This document shows, piece by piece, positions 1-12,324 of a stretch of DNA of 64,000 nt. Source of the DNA: Sarocladium kiliense (lineage: Eukaryota > Ascomycota > Sordariomycetes > Hypocreales > Sarocladiaceae); NCBI GenBank assembly GCA_030734395.1, contig JAUZTG010000029.1:1364001-1428000 (forward strand). The letters are read 5' to 3'. The translations under genes were made by a program, and so were the position numbers. The notes beneath the pieces are model-generated. The model had not been told where the DNA came from and made no database searches. It was given only the letters and a program-made list of their open reading frames with translations. The stretch's first letter is position 1, and each line of letters begins with the position of its first letter.

Positions 1-649
1 CTGATGAGATTTCTTCACTGAGTAAACTTCATAGTAAGTATGCTAACTATAATATCTAGTATACTAATTAATTAGTTATCACTAAAACGGTAAGTAAGAT
101 ACTAACAAACTCAGAACTAAGATAGCTATGAGCAGCTACATGCTACGACAATCAGTAAACTTACTAAACTACAAACACAGTTGATACTTAGTTTTGAATA
201 CCACAAATAGCATAGTTCATTGACTAATATAGCATAGCTATAAGCTAATTTCACAACACTGTAATTGAAAAGGCAGCCATCAATTCCACTTCTTAGACCC
301 GGGCTGTGATTGGAGTCACTACTGAGCCCCATGGGGCCTATTTAAGCCTCAAAAATAAGATATATAAAAGATATAACTACCACGGTACTTAGTGGGGCTC
401 TTATTTACTGCCACTTTAAATGACTGTGGTGACTGTTTCAGTAAGATGCGCAAGCCTAATCAAAGCTAATGGAATACTATATTTAATAATATAATAAACA
501 TAATTACCATAAACTATGGCCATTATAACGAAACTAATCTGTCTAATTTGTGAGGATGCAAGCATTCTATAAAACTATCCTTGCTATTTGAAGCTTCTAA
601 ATTGTATTACATATTAGACAAATAGATACTCTCGTTGCTTTATAGTTGG

Positions 650-859
650 CAGGGTTGTGAAATTAACTCATGAGTTAGACTCATTGAGTTACAGTTAAGT
701 TAGTAAAATTATTAACTTAATAAGTTATGAGTTACCTACTAAGTTGTAAGTTACTAATTAATTTATTAACTTAATTATATTAATTATAATAAAAATACTA
801 AGTAACTTAAGTTACTAACTCAATGAGCTACTCAATGAGTGACTAAAATCACAACCCTG
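650..859. mobile_element. hAT-type MITE (element A)
   Basis: The element runs from CAGGGTTGTGA to its reverse complement TCACAACCCTG (210 bases) and has no coding capacity. The 8 bases before it (642-649) and after it (860-867) are both ATAGTTGG, a perfect target duplication. An 8-base duplication and CAGGG ends are typical of the hAT superfamily. Much of the interior folds back on itself around the word ACTCATGAGT/ACTCAATGAG. Confidence 0.85.
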
Positions 860-1466
860 ATAGTTGGTACTGTAGCAATGACGCCACTCTACGAGTGTTG
901 ATCAGATTATAATTATTGAATTACCTAAAAGTATCCTACAAAAACTTGGTTATAGTTAGTGTAGTGTAGCTTATCATTACCAGTCTAAGCCTAACTGTTC
1001 TAATACTTTCAGTATTTAGTTACTTTCAATGATTATATATGAATGGAGTAACTAACTCTACTACTGAAACTTGTTGATTACAGTGATCATTAATTGTTGT
1101 AAGCTGTCATGAACACCGGCTCACTGGTGAGGTTACTAATCATTATGATCAACAATGGTTGGACAATTAGAGTTAGTAGCAGGGTTGCGATTAATTGCTG
1201 CAGCTATACCACTGTATTTAACTGACTACACTGAACTATAGTAGTACTCAGTAACTAAGAACCACAATTATTGCTTTGATAAGTGATCTTACTAACTACA
1301 ATAAATTATAACTACGACAAATCAGGCTTGTGAAAGTGAGTTGTAGTTAGAGTACTGTAGTTAATATTTACTACTAACTACAGTAGTCTTTACTTTAGTT
1401 CGTAGATTCGTTAATTACTGTAGTCAGTAGATTTACTAACTAATGTAGTTAGGAGTTACCATTAAC

Positions 1467-1802
1467 CAGGCCTGTGAAGTATTTACTAATTTAGTTACTA
1501 ATTTAGTAACTACAGTTCTAACTACTGTAGTTAGTAGTAACTCCTAACTACATCAATTAGTAAATCTACAAACTAAAGTTACTAACTATAATAATTAGTA
1601 ATAACGCCTAAGTATATTAGTCAGTAAATTCACTAACTAAAGTTACTAAGTATAGTAGTTAGTAGTAACTCTTCACTGTATTAGTTAGTAAATTCACTAA
1701 CTAAAATTACTAATTACTGTAGTTAGTAGTTAGCAATTAACAACATTAGTTAGGAGTCAGTTAACTACTAACTACTAACTACGACTCAAATTCACAGCCC
1801 TG
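1467..1802. mobile_element. hAT-type MITE (element B, degenerate)
   Basis: The left end CAGGCCTGTGA pairs with the right end TCACAGCCCTG. The flanking octamers are CCATTAAC and CTATTAAG, which agree at 6 of 8 positions, so the duplication is imperfect. The interior consists of repeated GTAGTTAGTAGTAACT-like words. The boundaries are less certain than for elements A, C and D. Confidence 0.5.
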
Positions 1803-1864
1803 CTATTAAGCATAGTAGTTAGTGATCGTAGTAGCTGACGTAGTTAATACTTATTACTATTTAC

Positions 1865-2026
1865 CAGGGCTGTGATTTTAGTACGTAGTGAGTAAATGAG
1901 TAACTACGTAGTTAGTGAGTAGCTCAGTGAGTAGCTCAGTTCTTTATATCAGAAATAAATACTGCGTAGTTACTACGTAGTAACTACGCTCAGTGCTACT
2001 AACTACTAACTCAGTTCACAACCCTG
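1865..2026. mobile_element. hAT-type MITE (element C)
   Basis: The ends are CAGGGCTGTGA and TCACAACCCTG, and the element is 162 bases long. The octamers at 1857-1864 and 2027-2034 are both CTATTTAC, a perfect 8-base target duplication. The interior is built of inverted GTAGTTA/TAACTAC words and does not code. Confidence 0.85.
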
Positions 2027-2293
2027 CTATTTACTATAGCTAGCGACGTGAGTTACTACATTTATTAACTATACAATATCCTTACTTTATTTTACTATTC
2101 ACACTACTGATCATATTACTTAACGCTTAGAGTGTTGTAATACTTAGCGTAGTTAGTTACTACATTAATGTATCTAGAAACTTATGTCGCTACTCTGTGT
2201 CTGAGCAGAATCAAAGACTTTGTCTACCCTTCCTTTCGCATAGCGTTCCTAGGGTATTTTATAAACAGGATACTAGCATCTATTACTAATAAG

Positions 2294-2752
2294 CAGGGTT
2301 GTGATGTTAGTATCTCAATGAGCTAGTAAATTCACGAACTTAAGGATACACTTAAAATCTATTAAGTTAAACTAACTTATTAAAGTTAATTTTAATTTAA
2401 TTAATAACTTAATTAATAATTTAAAGTAATTAGTTATTAATAATTTAAAGTAATTAGTTATTAATATTTTTATATAAGAATTATACTTAAATATATATTA
2501 ATAGGTGCTCATATAAATAATGTATTATATTTTGTTATACTACCAATTACATTAAAAAAGCTAGTTGACAAAAGATAGGCTATAATTAAATTAATTCTAA
2601 CTTAATCAATAGCTTATAACTTCCAAGTTAATAATTTTAGTAACTAAATTACTAACTTGATAAGTTATAAGTTAATAAGTAACTATTAAATTATTAAGTT
2701 ATGAGTTACTAAACTCAATGAGTTTAACTCATAAGTTAATTTCAGAACCCTG
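2294..2752. mobile_element. hAT-type MITE (element D)
   Basis: The left end is CAGGGTTGTGA; the right end is the slightly changed TCAGAACCCTG. The octamers at 2286-2293 and 2753-2760 are both CTAATAAG, a perfect target duplication. At 459 bases it is the longest of the four, and its interior is extremely AT-rich. It has no coding potential, so mobilisation would need a transposase supplied from elsewhere. Confidence 0.82.
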
Positions 2753-3727
2753 CTAATAAGTAATGATGAATATTCGTTACTAAATCAGTTACTACAGCTG
2801 TGATTACAATGTTATAGTTACTTTGTATACCTACCCACATATTGATTGTACTTACCCTAAGTCAAGACATTTTCTAGAAACTTGAATCAATTAGTAGTAA
2901 GTAGTACACACGATGATACTGGCTTTATAGTTGACTACTCGTGTTAATATATGAGCCCTATGCTAATACTTTGTTACCGAAAACCTAGTCAGTATGAGTA
3001 TTAGCTTCTCAGCGTTTTAAATATATAGTAAATCATACCTGTATCAGGCATTAAACTTATGAGTATGAATGGATCCATACCAACTGGAACTAAGCCCCTG
3101 ACATGCACAATCCAAATGAAACCGCCGGTGAAGGCGTATTTTAGCTTAGCTTCGGGTCGTGATCCATCAAGTGGTCCCGATCCTGGAGTCAAGTATTTCG
3201 TACACAGTTATTAATCCATATATTTAATTAGTACTCTAGCTATCATAGTTGATCACTATATAGGACAATTACCTTATTCTTAGACTGTTTTGATATATCA
3301 CTAGATTTCAAAACCTTATTAGATTTAACTCATGACTCAGATAACAACGCCGTCTACTTAATACCGGTGTAGGGAACTAATTACTATATTTAACAGTCAG
3401 AAGCATACGGTAGTAAGTTTATTGACTCAGAGTCATTAAAGTAGTTCATAGTTATACTGCTATAATCAACTTACTACTATTATGCGATAATCTGTAACAT
3501 CTCATAGACTTGATTATTGACAGCATAAGACGGAATAGAATACCCATGCGCGTTAATTTCATCGAAGGTTTTCTGGTACTGTGCATTCAGGCTCAGCATG
3601 TTGCCATATTCTGGCCGATACTTGATTCTTGCCCAGTAGTACCTGTGGACACTCAAGCCCGGACAAAACCACAGAGATCCTTTGCTCCATCCACCATATT
3701 GACACTTGGGGCTGTCTTACACTTCCG

Positions 3728-4825
3728 TTACAGGTTTTGGCCAGCACTGCCTGGCACACTGTTGGCAACATTGCCGGAACCGATCGCTGCAATAGCTGGA
3801 TAGGGCAGAGAGCCTGGTGTTAAGGTTCCTGGTGGCGCAGAATTGACTGATCCACCGAGCTCGACATCGTCTACAACGACGTAGCCGGTTTCAGAGGAGT
3901 CCGCAAAGAAGATGGCCTTCTCTGCACTGTTTGCGAAAGCAGAGCTCTGAATCAAGACCTGTGCACCCATACGGCAGTTGACTCCAGTACCAATGAGAGT
4001 GTCCCAATAGTTGTTGATGATGTGAACTGTGCCAAATCTAACCGATGGGCACCGGCTATTGATGTTCTGCCAGTAATTGTCGGTGAACGTAACGTGCAGC
4101 GCACCAGTGTCCTCGCCACTGTTACTGTCCGAATGACCGATGAGCACACCCTTCCACTGTCAAGTTCGGTCAGTATGTCTATGGAAAGATGTTTAGCTCA
4201 TGAAATCTGGTCACTTACATGATCATGGAAGTGGGTGTTCGAAACGGTCACCCAGTCAGCTGCGTGAGTGATGTCTAGGAGCCCGTCGAGGTCGTCCTTT
4301 CCAGCATTCAAGTCTCCAGCGAGATCGCAGTGATCTACCCAAACGTTGACTGCATTGTCGAGTCCAATCGCATCGCCGTTATCCGCATCGACTCCAGAAA
4401 TCTTGAGGTTGCGCAAGATAACGTTGTTGACCCTCCGTACGTATAGGCCGATACCGTTCAGTGCTGATGATATGGTGGTCAGTAAATCTTTCAATTTCAA
4501 CACCTCTTGTCAATGACTTACAGCTTCCCGGCTCGCCAAAGATGGTCTTGTCTGAGCCGACGCGCACCTTGGCGCTTCCAGAGATAGAACCAGAAACAAC
4601 GATAGTAAGTGGCCCATCAGAGTCAGCAGCTTCGACAAGACCGTTCACGTCCGTCACAGTGACTGTATCACCGCCTGCACCTCCTGTTGTACCTCCATTC
4701 TGTGTACAGTAGCCCACAGGACAAGCATCTCCCGCTTGGCGCGTGGACAAAGTTGCGCCGATGTTGCCGCTTGGTGCGGCGGAAGCAACAGCGCACAAAA
4801 GGGCGAGCAATGGGAATAAAGCCAT
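3728..4825 (-). CDS. Secreted pectate lyase (polysaccharide lyase family 1)
   Basis: This enzyme cleaves pectate (polygalacturonate) by beta-elimination outside the cell. Three exons (4522-4825, 4219-4463, 3728-4156) join in frame to 325 residues; both introns start GTAAGT and end CAG. The protein starts with a clear signal peptide (MALFPLLALLCAVASA). The beta-helix core shows family 1 landmarks: VWVDHCDL, WVTVSNTHFHDH, the Ca-site-like segment LIGHSDS, and NINSRCPSVRFG, which carries the conserved arginine of the active site. Length and order fit fungal family 1 lyases. The gene sits next to the AT-rich block with no functional partner in view. A TATA-like box lies about 110 bases upstream. 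Confidence 0.93.
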
Positions 4826-4936
4826 GGTGACCTTTAAATTGTTCGAGATTGCCTTGAGAAATCACAGGAAGAGGTAGACACTTGATAGCTGGCTGTGATG
4901 AGCAAGTAAGCTTTTCATGTGGATGGGACTCCGGCT

Positions 4937-4942
4937 TTTATA
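4937..4942 (-). promoter_or_regulatory. TATA-like box of the pectate lyase gene
   Basis: On the minus strand the sequence reads TATAAA, about 112 bases upstream of the pectate lyase start codon. The position suits a fungal core promoter, but the assignment rests on position and motif only. Confidence 0.4.
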
Positions 4943-4979
4943 GATGAATTTCAGTCCACTCCATGAGACCCTGTCAATT

Positions 4980-5698
4980 GTGATTGAAGGACAGTCTGCG
5001 AGCCGACTGGATCACCTAACTTTCCTGTACGGAGACGCCGGTGATGTCTGCCTTAACGGTGCCTAGGTGTACAAGCGCCAGGATGCCGTTGCCCCAAGTT
5101 CTTGTTTGAGGTGCGTGGGGTTGCACGCAATCTATCTGATCCGCATGTGGAGGCCCAAGAGGTTCCCCAGATCGGCAGTTGTCAAGATTTTCCTCGAATC
5201 GGCGTGCTGCCCGAGCATATTCCACCAACTATGTTTCACCATGTTTAATGCTGGTCCAGTGCCAAGATTCCATCGAAGCTGGCGTCGTGAGATTGAGGCA
5301 TCAGGATAACTTGGATAGTCGATCATTTCATCCCAACCTGCCCTGGAGGAACGTACACGATGAGGTGCTGTGGGTCTCGTGGTCTTCTGATGTGTGATTC
5401 TTGCAACAAATGGTCCATCCCGTTCCGAAGTGCCGTTCAAGATCATCTCGACATCCAGGAGGTCATTTGACATGGGGCCGAGTTATCGGCCGTTACATTT
5501 CAGGCAACAAGATCAGTAGATTGTTCACTTTGCGATACAACCTGGGCAACGAAAAGAATTTGAGATTAGTAAGGCTCGGCGCAAAATTGCTGTAATGGGT
5601 CATCCAATCCTGGTGCCGTCGCCCCAATTCTCCGCTTCAATGTAGATCGCTTTGTTTGCATGAGTGGTCGAATCGTGTGCGATGGCCTGGGAGATATC
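4980..5698. other. Intergenic, no supported gene
   Basis: Short overlapping open frames exist on the minus strand here (about 5016-5473), but none resembles a known family and none joins to a neighbour. I see no RNA gene and no clear repeat. Confidence 0.6.
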
Positions 5699-7022
5699 TC
5701 AAGTTTCTAAATGGCTTTGGCGAGATGCTGGGCTTGAGAGGCCACTGAGAGGCGACACAAGGTCAACTATCGTTGAGGCAGGTGTCGAGGGCTGAAATCG
5801 GTATGCGCTTGGTGATGAGGTGTACTCTCTAGTTTCGGATGATATGTGATTATACATGTCCCTGAGCGGAGCAGGGGGGATGAGATCTCCGGCCATTGTT
5901 ACCATTCGTGGACCTTGAAACCACCATTGATCTTCGAAGCCGTTGTCCACTGTCATCAGAGCAGTAGCAAGGGACTGCATTTCCACGGTCCGGCCACGAT
6001 CTCGGTCATCGAGACTCCGCTGTGGGGAGTATTTTGAGGTACTTCCAACGGAGCCATTCGAGACTTCAGCGCGTCCACGACGCGAGGTCTCGACCGCCGA
6101 GTAGTCAGCAGGGTCTGGTGAGCCAGACCATGGCATACTGTCTTCCCCGAGCCGGAACTGATTGGGGGTGGCGGGCAAGGGTTTCCAGGCCTGCGAACGT
6201 GGTCCAGATGAAGTGTTCCGTGCGGGCAAGGCTGTAGAACCCATGGGCTCAGGTTCGGCATCCCAAGGGCGTTCTTGAGCAGAGAAGGGTGTCGATGTAT
6301 TGCGACTGTTATGAGAAGACAGGCTCCGACTCCGTCTTGGGAGGTAGTCGCTATGGGGGTATTGTAGTGCCTGGTGTCTGTATGATGGATGGTACGCGAC
6401 GTACTGGTCATTCGCGACTGAGGGCTGGTCGGATGAGGGTGGTAACGGCCGTGCGACAGTCTCTGCGATTGGTGCAGCAGCTTGGTGGCGATGCCAGTAG
6501 GGTTGCTCTGGTGGGTAATTGCTTTGCGAGGCATAGTTGTAGACGTGTCGTAGATATGCCTGGTCTGATTCGAATTGGTGGTGGTCGTTCGATGGCGCCC
6601 AGGTTTCGTTATGAGAGGCTGGATTGGTGGAAGGAAGGAGCCTTTGCTGTCGGTCTGGTATGGCACCTGATGTGTAGCTGATTGATCGTCTCTTATTGAA
6701 GTGTCGGGGCCAGGACACGCCGACCTCTAGACGTACGTAGAGGCCGGGTCGTTCATCCATAGTTACGAGCTCTCACTGGCGCTAAGCTCGAGCTGGCGGT
6801 CGGAGCAATCGTAACGAGCTCGGATCGTCTGTTCAAAGCACAACGTCTTTCAGACGATGGGGTTGATATGGACTGGTGCAGTTCCGAAATCTGGCTGGCA
6901 GAGAGAGATGACGGTGCAGGAGAGTTGTTGAGCGGGCGGGCGACCTGTTTGGGAGACGAAAGAAAACCAAGTTGTGAACCAATTGTCGACAGTGCGTCGT
7001 TTGTATGTTCAGGAGCTAGCAC
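5699..7022 (-). CDS. Ser/Pro-rich protein of unknown function
   Basis: I do not recognise this protein. The model joins exon 6777-7022 to exon 5699-6691 through an intron with a GTGAGA donor and an AAG acceptor, giving 412 residues in one frame. Another donor (GTACGT near 6740) is possible, so the junction is uncertain. The sequence is rich in Ser, Pro, Arg and Gln and looks mostly disordered, with no membrane segment or signal peptide. Near the C-terminus a more ordered patch, EDQWWFQGPRMVTMAGDLIP, is followed by the low-complexity tail SPLSGLSSPASRQ. The length of the open frame and its dense Ser/Pro coding pattern make a real gene likely, but the function is unknown. Confidence 0.6.
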
Positions 7023-8167
7023 AAGAGTAAATAGTTATGAGGCAAGGAATTGTATCGACAGCTTGAGCTTGGCCTAATCGATTGACGGGGTTGGTGCGCG
7101 GCGCAATGCAGCGCGTGGGAACAGAGGACTTGAGATGAAAGAGATGAGACCAGGGTCATTTGGCCCAAGGTACAGGAACAGAGTACGGCAGGATGCAAAG
7201 CGAGGGATGCGAAGGGAAGGCGAGCGCGAAGCCAAGAACAGCCGGCGGGAATCTGCGACGAAGGAGTGGAAAGGTCGGGCTGGGGGTGTTGGCGCTGAGC
7301 CTTGGAGAGATGATCCGTGCTGGGCTGGGCCGGGCTGGGCTGGATGGTGGGTTGGTTGGAGTCGCGATTGTGGCAAAGCACCCTGGAGCCATCACCTGGT
7401 CATCTCCTTCCTGCCTGGATGCACCAACGTTCTCGGGGGAATACTGTTTCAAGATGGTGACTCCCTGCGCCTTGAGGGCGCTCTGGGGTACCCAAGGACT
7501 TGATGGTTGGATTGCTGTTCAGAAGACAGGCTTCTACTGTTGGAAGGCACTTGTCACGACTCGCTCAACCAGCCACGAACAAGGTCTCCATTCGACGCCG
7601 TTTCTTGTTTGTTCTTCCCACAGCAAGTCAACACCACGGACGACCCTTTGCCCCTGAGCATCCTTGCAAAGGATCGTTCCATGCTACATCCCTCACCGTG
7701 ACAAGTAGCCAGGTTTCCAAGCCCCATCTCTATCCCGAGCCAGCCTTTCCCAGAAGGTCCTCCATCATCACACAGGGTGGCACCAACGTCTATAAAACAC
7801 TTGACGTCTGTCGTCGCCGCGCAGCAACGGTGATTCCCGTGGCAGTGTCAAGCGTGAGCGTCGAGTGACGGTGCCCTCAGATGCCACTATCTCGGGTGGC
7901 TGAGCACCACCACCCCGCTCTGACAGGGCACCCTTGCTTCCCTTCCGCATGGCGATCGTCATGCTATGAATAGACAATCGTGAGCTGACAGCGGGACACA
8001 CAGCCTCTTCAAGGAACCCAGGAAACTTAGTTATTCAGGATTGTTTCTTGACTGCCCACCTCATATCTTGACACCTCATATGACCGAACGCCGCTGAGTC
8101 TGTTCCCTTTGGCAACAATAGTCTCGGTTCACCGTCACTCCACCCTGACCACGTCGGTTAGCTCCGC
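7023..8167. other. Intergenic region, upstream of the Ser/Pro-rich gene
   Basis: Several overlapping open frames on both strands have the composition of shadows and resemble no known family. A G-rich run of GGGCTGGGC-type words lies at about 7315-7350. Nothing else stands out. Confidence 0.55.
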
Positions 8168-9376
8168 CTACGATTGTAGAACCTCATCTTGCGCTCCCGC
8201 CACGGTTCGACCTGCGGCGCTCTTGTTAGTTGTTGGGTGGGTTTCCCAAAACCTATCAGCCTGGCTGCCATTCCCCTTGATGAGGCCTGTGATGTCGAAA
8301 GGGTCGATGATTGTCTGCCAAAACGGTCTCGGATCCTTAAAGCCAGGACCCTCAATCTCCGTGCTTCCATCCTTGTCCAAATATATCTTGTTGCTTCGTG
8401 GCAGGTACCGTCTTGGATGCCGCAAGTTGAAAAGGAAACAATTGACAAGCATCAGAGTTCCCTCGAAGATGTAAAAGTACACCTCGTAACGGATGATGGG
8501 TGACATCGACTGTGGATCGAAATCCGGGTCTGTGAAACGGTATTGTGCAAGTCCAAAGTACTCAACAGTTCTGTAGATCGTGCGAACCAGGATCAGGCCT
8601 GTGCTAGCGTATAGGGTGATGAGCGAGTTCGTGAGCCTTGCGCTCATGGACCCTGCTTTGCGACACCGCCGATGAAAGACACAAGCGAGCCATACAAAGC
8701 AGCTGATGACTACAAGCTGAAGAATGAGCGACGTCTTGATCAGCGCATGTCCCGCCGCAATTTCGTTATCCGACAGTGATTGGTTCGATGAGTAAGATGC
8801 GCCCCAACCATTCAGAGCCTCGATAATGCTGGAGACAAAGCCAAATGTCGTCAAGACGCGCCCAGGGTGCAAGGGCGAGTGATACGGCACATAGTATAGT
8901 ATGCGCCCGAGGACATGATAGTTCTGTAGCTCTAGCAGTGGCCTGAAACCAATATCAGAATCTCATCCACGTTTGATGGATTCACCAGAGAAAACACTTA
9001 CGGGGCAGCATATGTAATGCAGATACTCGCAATGAACACATTCAGATTGTCGTAGTGAAACGCGCCGTACTCTCGAAGAACAAATCCCGTGGTAAATAGA
9101 AGACAACAGAACGGGAATAAAGGAGTGAGGATCCAACACTTGTAGCGCCTGGACTTTCGTCAGCGGAAAATGCCATTTACATCATGAGGCCACTCAACAC
9201 TCACGTTGTCTGCCAAACATGCAGTACCCCTGAGATCAAGAAGGCGAGGGCGAAGAATATCGCAGCTCCCTTGTTGGGGGCATAGAAATAGAAGCTTCCG
9301 TCAACTGCCCGTCTAAGTTAGTACTAGCCTAGGGGGTATTCCTGAATCACGATGACATACCGTACTTTCCGTCCAT
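8168..9376 (-). CDS. RTA1-like seven-helix membrane protein
   Basis: RTA1-family proteins are fungal plasma-membrane proteins with about seven helices, linked to lipid translocation and resistance to toxic lipophilic compounds such as 7-aminocholesterol. Four exons (9361-9376, 9205-9304, 9002-9148, 8168-8942) join in frame to 345 residues. The first exon holds only five codons and part of a sixth. Typical features are the start MDGKYVDGSFYFYAPNKGAA, the helix IFFALAFLISGVLHVWQ, the motif TIYRTVEYF and the segment EGTLMLVNCFLFNLRHPRRY before the hydrophilic tail. Length and order match the family. The substrate cannot be told from sequence. Confidence 0.92.
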
Positions 9377-10191
9377 ATTGAGCTGTCCTTCTCTTATGCA
9401 AATGTATGAGTAGAGTCTGGGCCTCAGTCACTACTGTCACCGCTTCGAATGCGGTGCCGAACAGCTCGTTCCCGAAGTCGCAGCACACCTCGTATTTAGT
9501 ATGATGGAATGCGGGAGATATGAAGTCTTCGTGTGTGTGACCATCGTTGATTGTCACCACATTTCCGTGACATAACAGGAGATGAATGCCAAGCACATGT
9601 TGAAGAAGCAGGGTATATATACACGAAATGACACTGCACTATCAGCTATATGGCTTGCCAGATCTGCAGGATTTCTCCTGAATTCTAGGCATCGGCAATC
9701 GAACCGTCTTACAAGCACCCGATCATGAAGCAGTCAAGACTCTTGTGGGGTCTCGTTTCCCAGCGCATACGATCAAAGCGAGACGGAACAGCCCGGTAGC
9801 GTGGTGGGTTGCATGTCAGAGGCCCTGTGATTGGATATTGACCAACCTAAGACAACGCCAAATCCAGCCACCTGTGCTCAGAGGAGAGCGCACCTTTGAT
9901 CACGGCGTTCACCGCGACTCAATGCTATGTTTTGGTCAGCCGGCGAAACAATGTGCCGAGCAGGTTGCAGATGGGGTATACCATGCGGCTTGGCACTTTG
10001 ACCACCAGGAAGGCGCTGCGATGACCTGAAGGGAGCGACGCCAGAGACCGTGGCCAATCGTATTCTGCGCTTTCTGGCAAGGCAAATTGATTTGGTGTCG
10101 CCCCATGTACATTTGTGTTGGACTATGTTGAGGAGCGGACATCGACGTCGTCTCGAATTGATGTGCCCCTGGCCTGGGTTTGTGGACTGCC
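9377..10191. other. Intergenic, no supported gene
   Basis: The sequence separates the RTA1-like gene start from the 3' end of the Inp1 gene. Short frames of 70-120 codons are present on both strands, but none shows family resemblance. Confidence 0.6.
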
Positions 10192-12324
10192 TCAATCCAC
10201 TTCCCAACTCTGGTTCGCATCCTCAAAGTCTTCACCTTGCAGACTCAGCTGGTCGTCCGCGTCCTCAGCCTTGGATTGCTCCTGTTCAATGCGAGTCTCC
10301 CCCAATGCCTCCTCCCATTCACTGTCGGAATAGTCCCAATCCACTGGGATATTTTCGCCGGTGGGATCATAGCCCATTGCATTTCCTCTCCATTCTCCAG
10401 CTGTGATCCTTGCAGCGATCCTCAGCATTAGTGAGATAAGATAACTGGGCGGCCGCAAAAGGAGCCCGCAAGTCTTCGCAATGAGCAACATCGGCAGTGC
10501 GCCTAGTGTGATCCGAGCATTCTGAGCAATAGTAGCGCCTTCACTCTGGGCGTGGAACATGGTTGCTGCTGGCGGTAAAGGGGACAAAGCGCGACGTCTG
10601 ACAACTGTCCGCTCAGACATAGTTGAGAAACCCCGATCCCGCGTGGTCTCTGTGACGAAAGGGTGTATGCCATTTGGAGCTTCGAGTCTGCCGCTTACAC
10701 AGTCTGTTTGCTGAGAATCCCCTGCTGTTCGACGATGGCGTGGATGGGGTTGAGTCGGAGTTCGATCTAAAGCGCTGGAAACGCTCAACTGCCCTGAGTT
10801 GGTATCAGGAGTTCCAGGCGTGGTGGGGTCTTTAGAATTTGCCCGACAAGCCGTTGGCAAAGCGATGTAGTCGTGAGGGAACGGAAATGTTTTCTGGCTG
10901 TCGTCCGACTGCAATATGGGCGGTGATGGTGGCAATGGGGTGATGGGAGAGAGCCAGGATTGTGTGCTGTGGAAAGAGTCTGAAGACAACGTAGGCGACG
11001 TCCTTCCTCCGTCATCCCACTTTGATCCGTCCTTTTTTACGGTCAATTTTTGCGTGCTTTTGGAGGGTGGCGACGCAATGAGCGTCAGTTGAGGCGCTGA
11101 TGGCGCGGATCGCAATGTACCAAGACCAGTGTGTCGGCGGCGTCTGAGCTTCGCTTTCTTGCCACCCGCGGCTGTCCCAGAGCCTTCAATCGCGTCGAAA
11201 GTCAGCACATCTTCTGCTGGCTGCTGTTCCGTTGTGCTGAGATTCGTAAGTTCTTCCGAATTGCTCTCCGAGTATGACCCCTCCCTGCCCTGCCCTTCAC
11301 TGGTGGTCGCAGGACTTTGTGCGTCCGATGGTGCTTGTTCTAGCTTGCTTGTGGTCGGTACAAAGTCCTTCTCCGGGGGCAGAGCCGTTTCCATTGCTTC
11401 AAAGGGCCATTCGGAATGTTTCCCGCCAAAGTCGCCGTCTGTAAGCTGAATGCCTTCAGCTGCCTCTTCGACGGTCTGAGCGAGACCGAGCTGCAATCCA
11501 GCATGATCTTGATCCGTCAAGCCATTCTGGTGGGTAGATATGGCATCAGGAGAGCTGGTGCGAAGGCAGCTAGCTGAATCGCGGTTAATTGGATGCCGCG
11601 GCTTGGTATCAGGCCGTGGCTTGATGTCCAATATTTTTGCTGGCAATGGAGCGACTTCGACGGCTCTTGAATAGTCCACAGACAAGCGCTGCGGTACAGG
11701 AGCCCACTGTTTCTTCTTGGCAGGTTCGGGGGGGTTCTCAGGAAGGGGCACTGTGAATGAGCGTTGAAAGGGACAGGGTGTCTTCTCGAACTGGAGGACA
11801 GCATGAAAGACGGCCCGTAGTGCGCGAGCCTTTTCGAGATCCTCCTCGCTCGAGTCTGGAAGCTCGATCCTCCAGTAATTGGGCCGGCGAATCTGTAGCA
11901 CAAATTTGCTATTGGTGTCTGTGATAGACCAGCATTGCCCCTTGGGCATAATTGGCTTGAGCGCTGAACCACAATTCAGAAACGCCACCGAGCCAGGAGC
12001 GCGATATATGCGGAAAAGTCCTAGATCTCTATTTTCAGTTACTGCTATGCTGTCCGTTGTTCTTCATTACGTACCAACTGCAATTGTTCTTTCATGGCTG
12101 GAGATCGAAGGTAGCGGCCTGATCATCTCGCCGTTGTTGGAAGCAGCATCTCCATCTGCGCTGAATGAGATGATCTTCACGTCGGGATGAACATACAGAG
12201 TCTCGACGGTTCCGCTATCGCTCCTCGGGGGACCATTCTCAGGAGGTGGCACACCTGCCGGGGCGGTAACTACACGCCGTGGAGCTCTAGGCTCGAATCG
12301 TATCGTTGAGATGGGTTCCATCAA
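10192..12324 (-). CDS. INP1: Inheritance of peroxisomes protein 1 (Inp1)
   Basis: Inp1 is a peripheral peroxisomal membrane protein that tethers peroxisomes to the cell cortex, keeping some organelles in the mother compartment. Two exons (12075-12324, 10192-12020) flank a 54-base GTACGT...TAG intron and join as TIAVG/LFRIYRAPGS, giving 692 residues. The diagnostic N-terminal domain is well conserved: ETLYVHPDVKIISFSAD, GSALKPIMPKGQC, VLQIRRPNYWRIELP and LQFEKTPCPFQRSFTV. The middle is a long disordered Ser/Pro/Glu region. A hydrophobic conserved segment lies near the C-terminus (LPMLLIAKTCGLLLRPPSYL), followed by an acidic tail. The start codon at 12324 fits the domain but is not the only possibility. 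Confidence 0.9.

Larger units (their letters stand above)
1..3500. other. AT-rich, gene-free repeat block
   Basis: This stretch is visibly AT-rich and is dominated by variations of TTAGTTACTAAC-like words on both strands. No open frame in it resembles a protein I recognise. It contains several short inverted-repeat elements with CAGGG termini, listed separately. The pocket at about 3050-3190 has more balanced composition but no convincing gene. The AT bias could reflect RIP mutation or simply the composition of the elements. Confidence 0.85.

Noticed and set aside
7074..7868. Several overlapping frames of about 100-165 codons
   Set aside because: They overlap on both strands with G/C-biased composition and lack start context, domains or splice continuity.
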